Assembly: GCA_003857395.1 (NCBI GenBank)
Contig: RPRC01000112.1
Span: 1 to 28,993 of the forward strand
Length of the DNA stretch: 28,993 nucleotides
Direction: 5' to 3'
Origin: Geobacter sp.
GTDB taxonomy: Bacteria; Desulfobacterota; Desulfuromonadia; Geobacterales; Geobacteraceae
Under the pieces are notes generated by a model. The model was not told the DNA's origin. It was given only the letters and a program-made list of their open reading frames with translations, and searched no databases. A program made the translations under genes and the position numbers. Position 1 is the stretch's first letter, and the number at the start of each line of letters is the position of its first letter. Below are positions 1 through 7,898 of the stretch, one piece after another.

Positions 1-86
1 ACCTGCCTCCTTGGTTGTGGCTCTGCGCCGTAGTTGATTTGACTCTCTACAGCATAACCCACGTTTGCAAGGATGGCAGGTCTTTT
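1..86 (+). other. Long inverted repeat followed by a U-run at window edge
   Basis: Positions 1-13 (ACCTGCCTCCTTG) pair with 68-81 (CAAGGATGGCAGGT) with a single bulged base, enclosing about 54 bases. The stem is followed at once by CTTTTT. This arrangement fits the closing stem and terminator of a small structured RNA, or a large-loop terminator of a gene to the left. The window starts exactly at the stem, so the RNA or gene could extend further left. I do not recognise a known RNA family in the loop. Confidence 0.35.
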
Positions 87-149
87 TAGCTTTTGATCTT
101 TAACTGACAACCATTATGTCTAACGAGTAAAACGGAGCGGTGCAGCATC

Positions 150-1220
150 ATGGCGGGATACGAGAAACTGCAGAAGATGATTCAATCGGCACTCAAGCAA
201 TCTGCCGAAGAGAGCAGCATGCTGTTGAACCAGGAACTTACGGTGAAGGACACCGAAGTCCTGGAGTTCGATAAAGAGGCCTATCTTGCTGACATGGAAG
301 ACTCTGCTTTTGTTGTGCCTGTCGATTCGCGGGAGGATTACCCCGGCCGACTCCATCTTGTTTTCTCGCTTCGTGACGCAATTCTTATGAGCGGTATCCT
401 CCTGGGTATTCCACCAGGGCGTATCTCCGAAAAGCGCAAACTACTTATTCTGGAAGCGGACGATATTGATGCTTTTTCCGAGATAGCAAATCAGATAATC
501 GGTACTTTCAACTCCGTTTTCCAACCTCTTCTGGCGAACAAGTTTCACCTAAAGCAGCTTCCTCCGACGAAATTTGTCCCGCAGGTTGACGAGGTTACCG
601 ACGAATTGCCGGTCCCTGCCGAGGAGTACCTGGTATACAAAGCCCAGATCCAATTGGGGGGGGACGACCTTAACCGGTTCGATATCCTGGTTCCCTTGTC
701 ACTGGCAAAATGCCTTGATCCCCAGGAAGCCATTCGGGAGTCTCAAAGCGAAGATTCGGCTATCCATGATCAGGCGGAGTCTCTCCGCCGTCTCTTCCCG
801 AGTGATGCCGACGGGAATGCACTTTCAGGCACGACTAACGGAGTTGTAAAAGAGGGATCTGTGCTGGTTCTGGAAGATGATCCGGATCAACGTGAGGCGG
901 TGAAGGGATTCCTGCTTGCCAATGGTTATACAATCCTTGCCTCTAATCTGGGTGCCGACATGAAAGATATTTTTGCCATGGAAGAGATTCAGGCTGTTGT
1001 GCTCGGCATGCAGAAGGCAGACGAATGGGAGCTTTCGTTGTGCTCCAAGATCAAGGAAGTGTCTGGAAATTCACATCTCCCCATTATCGTCTGTGCCAGT
1101 CAATGGACGAGAACCGGGATCTTCAAAGCACTGAAATGCGGTGCGAAAGACATCATTATGAAACCGTACGAACAGAATGAACTCCTTGGGAAACTTGGCA
1201 AATTTCTCGCTGCAGCTTGA
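150..1220 (+). CDS. CheC/CheX-like domain fused to a degenerate response-regulator receiver
   Basis: This 356-residue protein has two parts. Residues about 60-195 resemble the CheC/CheX/FliY phosphatase fold: D107-x3-E111-x2-N114, followed 24 residues later by Pro138, is close to the family's [DS]xxxExxN-x22-P signature. Residues about 236-356 are a receiver domain with the acidic pair D243/D244 and the conserved Lys338 in MKPY. However, the phosphoacceptor position, normally Asp in a 'LLDxxMP' context, is Gly286 (VVLGMQ), and the switch Thr/Ser position is Ala. The receiver therefore probably cannot be phosphorylated by the usual route. The gene lies just upstream of the flagellar cluster on the same strand, so a role in chemotaxis or motility signalling is likely. 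The ATG has a plausible upstream purine-rich site (ACGGAGCGG, 131-139). Domain assignment of the N-terminal half is moderate; the receiver is secure. Confidence 0.75.
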   Translation: MAGYEKLQKMIQSALKQSAEESSMLLNQELTVKDTEVLEFDKEAYLADMEDSAFVVPVDSREDYPGRLHLVFSLRDAILMSGILLGIPPGRISEKRKLLILEADDIDAFSEIANQIIGTFNSVFQPLLANKFHLKQLPPTKFVPQVDEVTDELPVPAEEYLVYKAQIQLGGDDLNRFDILVPLSLAKCLDPQEAIRESQSEDSAIHDQAESLRRLFPSDADGNALSGTTNGVVKEGSVLVLEDDPDQREAVKGFLLANGYTILASNLGADMKDIFAMEEIQAVVLGMQKADEWELSLCSKIKEVSGNSHLPIIVCASQWTRTGIFKALKCGAKDIIMKPYEQNELLGKLGKFLAAA

Positions 1221-1514
1221 TGCGTGTGTCAAAATAGCGACCTGTCATTGGTAACGCTTCTTTGACTTCATGCTTTTTGGTCAGTTCATTTCGAATTGTC
1301 CGGGAGTTCCCCTGGACAGGCTTTTCCTGTCTTCGCCGGCCATTTCGATCGGTAATTTTCCCCGTCAGTTTTCCCTCAGTGCAACTAATTCACATATTTT
1401 CAGTATGTTATGTCTCCGTACTCCCTTTTGTCTGCCTACCTTCCTTTCCCCATTGAAGCCTACTGATCGTTACGTTTTTGTACGTAAAACCTGACCTTCT
1501 TGTCTTCTGCCAAT

Positions 1515-1529
1515 CGGCACGAGTTTTGC
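1515..1529 (+). promoter_or_regulatory. Sigma-54 (RpoN) type promoter upstream of the TPR gene
   Basis: CGGCAC-GAGTT-TTGC gives GG at 1516-1517 and GC at 1528-1529 with exactly 10 bases between them, the -24/-12 spacing of RpoN promoters. Transcription would start near 1541. That excludes the upstream GTG at 1534 and supports GTG 1570 as the start of the next gene. A small palindrome, TTACGT-N6-ACGTAA (1470-1487), lies just upstream and could bind an activator. The rest of 1221-1569 shows no gene. Confidence 0.75.
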
Positions 1530-1569
1530 GCCTGTGAAGAGGAATATATCTCTGCTGGAGGATCCGTTA

Positions 1570-3711
1570 GTGGAATTCAGATCATCTGAAAAAAAAGGGG
1601 AGTGGAAAGAAACATCGCTCGGATTCCAAGTGTGGCGCCTTGCCTGGAGCTTCGCGATTTGTGTCTCTTTTCTCCTGGTATTTTTTTGCAGCGATCTCAT
1701 GGCAGCGAAGGATTCCAATCGTCTGTACCGGATGGAAGTACAAAAAAAGGATGCATTCACCCGTTTTGTCTTTGTATTCGCTTCGGCTCCTCGCTACAAA
1801 ATTTCCCATGCTCCGGGCCGGAAAGTTATTTTGACTTTCGAGGGCACCAGTGGAGCGTTGTTGAAAAAAAATACCCTCTACCGTGATTCCAGGGTTGAGG
1901 ATTTACATTATTCCGATCAGGGGTCCCGTCTCCGATTTGGATTCACAGTGAAGGAGAGTTCACCAGGTTTCCGTGTCTTGTCTGTCTGCCTGCCGAATGT
2001 GCTGACTCTTGATGTGGGAGAATCTCTCCAAATGAATGGTGTCGCATCCATGCCGTCAGGTCGCGATCAGATCTGGAAAGGCGCAGACAAGTTGATTCAT
2101 GACTTTGACCCCCCCCTTCTGTCGGAAATTCCCTTTTTCCCAACCCCGGGCCCGCTCATCAGCAAGTTACTTTCCGGAGATGATCTCAAGTTGTTTCTGC
2201 AAGGAGAGAATTTCCTCTATCGGGAAAGGGGCGCGGAGGCGGAGGAAATCTTCTCGGGATTCCTTGACAGGAAGCCCTCATTGCGTGCCATAGCCGCATA
2301 TCGTCTTGGAGAGGCCCAGTATCAGCTGCAGAAATACGAATCGGCGCTCCGCTGGTTTCGCGAGGGGGAAAAAATTTGGCCAGACTACCTGGTTCAAAGC
2401 CCATCCATGGTTTTTGCCTACGCCGATACACTGGGCCGCTGCGGGGAGATTGCTGCAGGCCGCAGGGTTCTTGAACGGATGATCGCAGGGATGTGTGAGA
2501 CAAAATATGGACCGATTCTTCTGGTTCGTCTTGCGGACATTTCGGCCCGCGGCGGGCGTGAAATGGATGCGGTGGCCGTATACAGAACAGTTGCGCAGGC
2601 GTTTCCCGGGACGCGAGCTGCGTACCTGGCTGCAAACCGTTTAGCCGATCAGCGATTGTTCTCGGTGAATAGCAATTCCTTCCGCCCTCTGGCAGGCGAA
2701 TATCTGGAGGTATACAGGAAAACCAGCGATCCGGTCCTGAAAGAGGAGGCACTTTTCAAGACTGCTCTTATTAGCTCTCTTTATGGTCCCTCTGATGAGG
2801 CTGTCAGCTCCGTTACCGAATACCTGAATAAGTTCCCTTCCGGTGTCTTTGCCAACGTGGCTGCTACCATGCGGGAAGACCTGCTCCTTTTGCAGTATAA
2901 GGAACTGGCCAAGGCTGGCGATTGCAAAGGTCTGGTCAAGCTTGTGCTTGATCATCGCCGCTATCTCGTACGCTGCGTTGGTGAGGAAGATTTTATTCCG
3001 CACATCTCTGACTGTTTCAAGCAACTGGGAATGCTTCGTGAGGAACTCGATATCTTCAGTTCCATGGCTGATACGGCATGGGTCGGACGAAATGAGACAT
3101 TCCTCCTTGTACGAATTCACGAAGGCGCCTGGGAGCTTGGCGATTTTGCCATGGCAGAGGCTTCGGGCAAGCTCTACCTGGCAAAGTACTCGAACGGTGG
3201 TCAGGCAGCTCAGGTGCGGGAGCGTGTTGGCTGGATACAGTACCGGCATGGGGACATGGGTTCCGTAGTACAGACCTTGTCACCTTTGCTGCAAGAAAAA
3301 ACAAAAGCCTCTGATTCGGCATCTTTCTACTATCTCGGCAAGGCTTGTGAAAAGTTGGTTGACCTGGTTCGTGCCCGGAAAGCAATGGTCCGCTACCTTG
3401 AAAGCCTGCCGAAGGGTACTGATACAGCCTTAACAGCGGATGCCAGGATTGTCATTGCTTCCGTGCAGCTTTCCAAGCATGAAACAGCTGGTGCCCTGCA
3501 AACCTATCGCGAAGGATATGAAGCCTCTCTGGGGGACCGAAGAGACATGTTCCTTTTCAAGATGGGGGAGGCTTTCATAACCCTCAATAAACTGGATGAT
3601 GCCCATACCAGTTGGGAACAGCTGGTTCGCGAAGGGAAGGACCCGGTTTGGAAAAGCTTGGCCATCCAGGCCCTTGCCGATCTGGCCTGGCGCAAAGAGT
3701 GGAAACAGTAA
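1570..3711 (+). CDS. Secreted TPR-repeat protein of the flagellar locus
   Basis: The protein has about 713 residues from the GTG at 1570, which has a GGAGGA ribosome-binding site at 1557-1562. It begins with a short charged segment, then a hydrophobic stretch (AWSFAICVSFLLVFFC) that looks like a signal peptide or membrane anchor. Next comes a beta-rich region of about 110 residues resembling an AMIN-like domain, which would bind cell wall or outer-membrane components. The remainder is a long series of helical TPR-like repeats (patterns such as AAYRLGEAQYQLQKYESALR). TPR proteins act as periplasmic or envelope scaffolds. A sigma-54 promoter lies in front and flgB follows, so it probably serves flagellar assembly or placement. 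No specific partner can be named. Orthologues next to flgB are familiar in Geobacter-like genomes, but the function there is not established. Confidence 0.75.
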   Translation: MEFRSSEKKGEWKETSLGFQVWRLAWSFAICVSFLLVFFCSDLMAAKDSNRLYRMEVQKKDAFTRFVFVFASAPRYKISHAPGRKVILTFEGTSGALLKKNTLYRDSRVEDLHYSDQGSRLRFGFTVKESSPGFRVLSVCLPNVLTLDVGESLQMNGVASMPSGRDQIWKGADKLIHDFDPPLLSEIPFFPTPGPLISKLLSGDDLKLFLQGENFLYRERGAEAEEIFSGFLDRKPSLRAIAAYRLGEAQYQLQKYESALRWFREGEKIWPDYLVQSPSMVFAYADTLGRCGEIAAGRRVLERMIAGMCETKYGPILLVRLADISARGGREMDAVAVYRTVAQAFPGTRAAYLAANRLADQRLFSVNSNSFRPLAGEYLEVYRKTSDPVLKEEALFKTALISSLYGPSDEAVSSVTEYLNKFPSGVFANVAATMREDLLLLQYKELAKAGDCKGLVKLVLDHRRYLVRCVGEEDFIPHISDCFKQLGMLREELDIFSSMADTAWVGRNETFLLVRIHEGAWELGDFAMAEASGKLYLAKYSNGGQAAQVRERVGWIQYRHGDMGSVVQTLSPLLQEKTKASDSASFYYLGKACEKLVDLVRARKAMVRYLESLPKGTDTALTADARIVIASVQLSKHETAGALQTYREGYEASLGDRRDMFLFKMGEAFITLNKLDDAHTSWEQLVREGKDPVWKSLAIQALADLAWRKEWKQ

Positions 3712-3813
3712 ATCACGTCAAAATAATGTCTTCTGTCAAAAAACACTTGCGAGAATAGCTGCAATGGAGAGCCTGTTGTCTGCTAACATGTTGAATATAT
3801 GACATTTTTAAGC

Positions 3814-3828
3814 TGGTACGAGTTTTGC
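3814..3828 (+). promoter_or_regulatory. Sigma-54 (RpoN) type promoter of the flgB operon
   Basis: TGGTAC-GAGTT-TTGC has GG at 3815-3816 and GC at 3827-3828, separated by 10 bases, a near-consensus RpoN promoter. The predicted start of transcription is near 3840, leaving a short leader with a ribosome site (CGGAGCG) before the flgB ATG at 3864. The core GAGTTTTGC is identical to the promoter at 1515. This suggests the TPR gene and the flagellar operon are controlled together by an RpoN-dependent activator. Confidence 0.85.
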
Positions 3829-3863
3829 TCTTTTGTCAGTGAATAGAAAAAACGGAGCGTTCT

Positions 3864-4292
3864 ATGCCAATAGATAAATTGTTCGGTTCAACGATTAACC
3901 TGATGGCCAAGAATCTGGATCTGCGTGCTAAAAACCAGACGTATATTGCAGCAAACGTTGCTAATGCAGAGACTCCCAATTATCGCCCTAAGACCTTTTC
4001 CTTTGAGGATCAATTGAAAGATGCCTTAAAAAACAAGGATGCCGGGTCCATGGCGACGGTTCCGGCGAATCCCCGCCATATTGAACTCAAAGGAATAGCC
4101 CGGAAGCTCGATGATGTGGAAGGCATTGTGGATGAGAACTTGACGAGTGGCTTGGGCCGGGATGGAAACGGCGTCGACCTGGAGCGGGAAATGGGCAGAA
4201 TGGCTGAAAACCAGATTCTCTATAATGCTTCAATTCAGATCCTGGCAAAGAAGTTTGAAGGCTTGAAGTACGCCATCAAAGGAGGGAACTAA
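3864..4292 (+). CDS. flgB: Flagellar basal-body rod protein FlgB
   Basis: The 142-residue product forms the proximal rod of the flagellum in the periplasm. The N-terminal region has the rod/hook signature (AANVANAETPNYRPK, about residues 33-47), which marks the conserved alpha-helical end of axial proteins. The C-terminal helix (ENQILYNASIQILAKKFEGLK) matches the family end. The length is typical for FlgB. It is the first gene after the RpoN promoter and its stop codon directly abuts the flgC ATG, so the two are cotranscribed and probably translationally coupled. Confidence 0.95.
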   Translation: MPIDKLFGSTINLMAKNLDLRAKNQTYIAANVANAETPNYRPKTFSFEDQLKDALKNKDAGSMATVPANPRHIELKGIARKLDDVEGIVDENLTSGLGRDGNGVDLEREMGRMAENQILYNASIQILAKKFEGLKYAIKGGN

Positions 4293-4733
4293 ATGGATTT
4301 CTTTTCCTCGCTGGAAGTTAGTTCTTCAGCATTGACCGCTGAGAGAACCAGGATGAATTTGATTGCCGGCAATATGGCCAACGCAAATTCCACCAGAACC
4401 GCCGAAGGCGGACCCTATAAAAGGAAGGATGCCGTTTTTACCGCGCAACAACCTGGGCTACCGACCTTTGGGGCGACACTCAGTCGTTTTGGAACCAGTT
4501 CTCCTGCCGGCGTGCAGGTCACTGCAATTGTTGAAGACCAATCCGCACCCCGGCTCCAGTTTGATCCCAAGCATCCTGACGCGGATGCCAAAGGATTTGT
4601 GGCGTTACCCAACGTAAGCATTATCGAAGAAATGGCCGACATGATTACTGCCAGTCGTGCCTATGAAGCAAATATAACTGCCGCACAGGCAGCAAAGTCC
4701 ATGGCAATGAAAACACTTGAATTGGGACGATAA
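4293..4733 (+). CDS. flgC: Flagellar basal-body rod protein FlgC
   Basis: The 146-residue product is the second proximal-rod component, polymerising with FlgB, FlgF and FliE. It begins MDFFSSLEVSSSALTAER and carries the axial-protein signature NLIAGNMANANSTRT. The C-terminal VSIIEEMADMITASRAYEAN segment is typical of FlgC. It starts immediately after the flgB stop, and the ribosome site AAAGGAGGG lies inside the end of flgB. Length and motifs are standard for the family. Confidence 0.95.
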   Translation: MDFFSSLEVSSSALTAERTRMNLIAGNMANANSTRTAEGGPYKRKDAVFTAQQPGLPTFGATLSRFGTSSPAGVQVTAIVEDQSAPRLQFDPKHPDADAKGFVALPNVSIIEEMADMITASRAYEANITAAQAAKSMAMKTLELGR

Positions 4734-4810
4734 AAGCCATCCGGCTCTGCCGTTATCGTCACGGATGAGTCCGGTCTTGGCAACAAATGCAGGTATTACA
4801 GGAGTAACTC

Positions 4811-5125
4811 ATGGTTATTAACGGAATTGGCAGCATCGGTGCTACAGGACTATCCAGTCCAATTCCCTCTGGGGGAGCAAAGACAACGGGCGGCTCTTCC
4901 GTCACGGAAGGATTTACACAGATTTTCGGAGATGCCCTCAGCAAAGTGAATGATCTTCAGAATCAGACAGACGTGGCTATTGGAAAACTTGCTACCGGTG
5001 ATTCCAAGGGGCTGCACGAGGTCATGATTTCCATGGAGAAGTCGAGCATCTCCTTTCAGTTTCTTACCCAGGTGCGCAACAAGGCGCTTGATGCCTATCA
5101 TGAAATTATGCGGATGCAGGTGTAA
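4811..5125 (+). CDS. fliE: Flagellar hook-basal body adaptor FliE
   Basis: The 104-residue product links the MS ring (FliF) to the rod. After a variable Gly/Ser-rich start, it shows the FliE core: FTQIFGDALSKVNDLQNQTD, then LATGDSKGLHEVMISMEKSS, and the C-terminal FLTQVRNKALDAYHEIMRMQ. The start ATG is preceded by AGGAG. Its position between flgC and fliF is the usual one. Confidence 0.94.
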   Translation: MVINGIGSIGATGLSSPIPSGGAKTTGGSSVTEGFTQIFGDALSKVNDLQNQTDVAIGKLATGDSKGLHEVMISMEKSSISFQFLTQVRNKALDAYHEIMRMQV

Positions 5126-5131
5126 GATTTT

Positions 5132-5191
5132 TGTAGGGGCAACCCCGTGTGGTTGCCCGGTTCCGGGCGGCCACGCGGGGCCGCCCCTACA
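5132..5191. repeat. Palindromic intergenic repeat between fliE and fliF
   Basis: TGTAGGGGC (5132-5140) is mirrored by GCCCCTACA (5183-5191). The inner sequence also folds as GC-rich arms built from GGTTGCCC and GGGCGGCC type segments. This 'TGTAGGGGC...GCCCCTACA' form is a familiar dispersed intergenic repeat in many bacterial genomes. It lies between two operon genes, so it may form a strong RNA hairpin affecting mRNA stability or the ratio of FliE to FliF. No U-run follows, so it is not a classic terminator. Confidence 0.8.
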
Positions 5192-5259
5192 CGAGATGAC
5201 TTCTTGATTGCAAAATAGAATTCGAACCTTGAACCTTCTTCTTTTCCTTTGGAGCGGTT

Positions 5260-6837
5260 ATGCAGGAAACAGCGAAAAAAATATTTGAACCTTTTCTTGC
5301 TTTAAGTTCGACGAAACGTTTGGTTGTCGGCGGGGTGGTTGCTCTTTCAGCCATCCTGTTCACCCTGCTCATCGTTGTGGCCAACAAGACCGATTACCGG
5401 CCTCTGTTTTCTAATTTGACCAGTGAGGACGCCGGTGAAATAGTGAAAAGCCTCAAGGAACAGAAGATTCCCTATCATATCGAATCTGACGGCAAGGCTA
5501 TTCTGGTGCCTGCTGACAAGGTATATGATCTGCGGCTTTCCTTGGCTTCCGACGGTCTTCCCCAAGGGGGAGGGGTCGGTTTTGAGATTTTCGACAGAAA
5601 AAACTTCGGCATGACCGAGTTCGTCCAGAAGCTCAATTATCAACGGGCGTTACAGGGTGAGCTTTCCCGGACGATTTCACAACTGACGGGCGTGGAGCAG
5701 GCCCGTGTGCACCTTGCCATCCCGGAAAAATCTTTGTTCACGGATGAGGAAAAACACCCAACGGCGTCTGTTGTGCTCAAGATGAAGTCTGCAGGCAACC
5801 TTCGTGAAAGCGAGGTTCAGGGGGTCATTCACCTGGTTGCCTCATCCATTGAGGGGATGGATCCGGAAGCGGTTACCGTTATGGACAGTCGCGGAAAGAT
5901 CCTCAGCAAAACGGGCAATTCAGATCCCAATGGCAAGATGACAACGGCCATGCTGGAAATGCAGCGAAATTACGAAAAAGCGGTGGAAGAGCGTATCCAG
6001 TCACTGCTGGATAAGGCGGTGGGAACAGGAAAATCCGTTGCCAGAGTTAACGCTGTCTTCGATTTCAAGCAGGTGGAGAAGTTTGAAGAGCGTTATGACC
6101 CGGAAGCGACTGTTGTTCGGAGCGAGCAGCGCACGGAAGAGAAGAATGGCGCGACCAGCAGTGCGTCCGGTATTCCTGGTGTCCAGAGCAATACCGGCAA
6201 GGCAGCACTGACACCTCCCTCTCCCACGGTGAACCAGGGTACCAAGAGCGACGAAACAATGAATTACGAAATAAGCCGGACCACCGCGAGAATAACGGAG
6301 CCGGTGGGAACTCTGACCAAGATCTCCCTGGCAATCATGGTTGATGGAAAATATCAGGGAACGGCTGGTGCCGAGGGTGCGGAGAAGCCGAAGTATATTC
6401 CGCGCAGTGCCGATGAACTGCAGAAGATCGAATCGCTGGCAAAGAGTGCTGTCGGTTTCAACAGCGAGCGTGGAGACCAGATTACCGTTGCGAATATCCC
6501 CTTTCAGGATGCTTCTGATGTCGGCATGGATGAAGCTCCTGCCTGGTGGAATGCTCCGATCTTTATGGCGGTTTTGAAGAATGCCCTGATCGGATTCGGC
6601 TTTCTTGCGCTGCTGTTTTTTGTTGTCAGGCCTCTTCTTTCGATCCTCCGGTCCTCTGGGAACCGCAGCAAGGACAGTTTTGTTCCTCTCAACCAGCAGG
6701 ATGGACAGCTTGACAATGATCACAATCTTGCCTTGGCTATGTATGCTTCCAGCCAGCAGAAACTGATTGAAAAGGTGAAAAGCGACCCGTACCAGACTGC
6801 CCAGATTCTGCAGAACTGGTTGAAGCAGCGGGATTAA
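5260..6837 (+). CDS. fliF: Flagellar MS-ring protein FliF
   Basis: The 525-residue product forms the MS ring in the inner membrane, on which the flagellum is built. It has the expected layout: first transmembrane helix at about residues 21-41, periplasmic ring-building domains (with EQARVHLAIPEKSLF, a typical FliF stretch), a low-complexity linker in the middle, a second transmembrane helix near 440-460, and a cytoplasmic tail ending in DPYQTAQILQNWLKQRD that binds FliG. The start ATG follows GGAGCGG. The length is normal for the family. Confidence 0.95.
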   Translation: MQETAKKIFEPFLALSSTKRLVVGGVVALSAILFTLLIVVANKTDYRPLFSNLTSEDAGEIVKSLKEQKIPYHIESDGKAILVPADKVYDLRLSLASDGLPQGGGVGFEIFDRKNFGMTEFVQKLNYQRALQGELSRTISQLTGVEQARVHLAIPEKSLFTDEEKHPTASVVLKMKSAGNLRESEVQGVIHLVASSIEGMDPEAVTVMDSRGKILSKTGNSDPNGKMTTAMLEMQRNYEKAVEERIQSLLDKAVGTGKSVARVNAVFDFKQVEKFEERYDPEATVVRSEQRTEEKNGATSSASGIPGVQSNTGKAALTPPSPTVNQGTKSDETMNYEISRTTARITEPVGTLTKISLAIMVDGKYQGTAGAEGAEKPKYIPRSADELQKIESLAKSAVGFNSERGDQITVANIPFQDASDVGMDEAPAWWNAPIFMAVLKNALIGFGFLALLFFVVRPLLSILRSSGNRSKDSFVPLNQQDGQLDNDHNLALAMYASSQQKLIEKVKSDPYQTAQILQNWLKQRD

Positions 6838-6905
6838 CGGCGTACTGAACAGGATATTTACAGGGTTCGCGACCCGCAGTCACAAAACTACCCGCGAGGA
6901 TGCAC

Positions 6906-7898
6906 ATGAACGGAACCGACAAAGCCGCAGTACTGCTTCTCTATCTGGGGCCAGAGGCCACCAGCAAGATCTTCGAGCATCTGGAAGACATCGAGATCAA
7001 GAGGATAAGCCAGAGTATGTCCAGGCTTGGCCATGTTCAAAGGAATACCATACAGGAAATCGTCAATGAATATATGGATATAACCGACCCGGAGACGGGG
7101 ATCTTTTCCCAGGGTGACGAGTTTGTACGCAAGGTTCTTGAGAAGGCCTTAGGCCCGGCAAAAGCCGAGTTGCTTCTCAAAGAGCTGGCTGTTGCGAATT
7201 ACGGTGATATGACGGACATGCTCGCAAACATGGACTCGAAAACTGTTGCGAATTTCCTCTCACAGGAGCACCCCCAGACCATTGCCGTTATTCTGGCGAA
7301 ACTCAAGGCAAAACAAACCTGTGAGATTATCGGGTTTCTTCCCCAAGAGCTCCAAGCAGAAGTTGTTCTGCGGATAGCCGATGTGGACCAGGTGTCGCCG
7401 GAGATTATCAGTGAGATTGAAGAAGTAATGCGTCTGGAATTGACGGCAGTCGGAGGTATCCAGCGGTTCAAGGTTGGTGGGGTTGAGAAGGTCGTGGATA
7501 TGTTTAACCATTTTGACAGGAGTCGGGAAAAACAGATTCTGGATAAGCTCGATGTTCTGAAGCCACCCCTTGCCGAAATCATCCGTAAGCATCTGTTCAC
7601 CTTTGAGGACTTTATTCATCTGGACGACAAGGGTATTCAGAGCATTATGCGTGAAGTGAGCAACGACACCTTGACCCTTGCCTTGAAAGCTGCGACCGAC
7701 GAGCTGAAAGAGAAAATCTTCCGCAACATATCCGGCCGTGCGGCAGAGATGATCAAGGAAGACCTGGAAGTGATGGGGCCGGTACGACTTTCCGACGTGG
7801 AACGGGCACAGTCGGAAATCATCAAGATTGTGCGCCGGATGGAAGAGGAAGGTCAGCTGGTCATCGCGGGAAGGGGAGGGGACGATGTCCTCGTCTAA
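6906..7898 (+). CDS. fliG: Flagellar motor switch protein FliG
   Basis: The product has about 330 residues and is the switch component that contacts FliF and the stator. It starts MNGTDKAAVLLLYLG. The EHPQ motif of the middle domain (about residues 121-124) and the charged C-terminal motor domain are present, ending in a helical segment rich in acidic residues. I chose ATG 6906 rather than the ATG at 6900 because the GAGG ribosome site at 6896-6899 touches the earlier codon but is well spaced for the later one. The 3' end overlaps fliH. Confidence 0.95.
   Translation: MNGTDKAAVLLLYLGPEATSKIFEHLEDIEIKRISQSMSRLGHVQRNTIQEIVNEYMDITDPETGIFSQGDEFVRKVLEKALGPAKAELLLKELAVANYGDMTDMLANMDSKTVANFLSQEHPQTIAVILAKLKAKQTCEIIGFLPQELQAEVVLRIADVDQVSPEIISEIEEVMRLELTAVGGIQRFKVGGVEKVVDMFNHFDRSREKQILDKLDVLKPPLAEIIRKHLFTFEDFIHLDDKGIQSIMREVSNDTLTLALKAATDELKEKIFRNISGRAAEMIKEDLEVMGPVRLSDVERAQSEIIKIVRRMEEEGQLVIAGRGGDDVLV

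Noticed and set aside
10..28. A second weak sigma-54-like motif (TTGGTTG...CTGC) upstream of the first gene
   Set aside because: GG-N10-GC spacing exists but the TGGCAC element is poor and it lies inside the stem-loop region; not strong enough to call.
6001..6723. Long antisense frames opposite fliF, fliI, fliK and the TPR gene (e.g. 6001-6723, 9152-9949, 11722-12306, 2186-2752 on the minus strand)
   Set aside because: They mirror the coding constraint of well-identified genes, lack ribosome sites and have no domain of their own.
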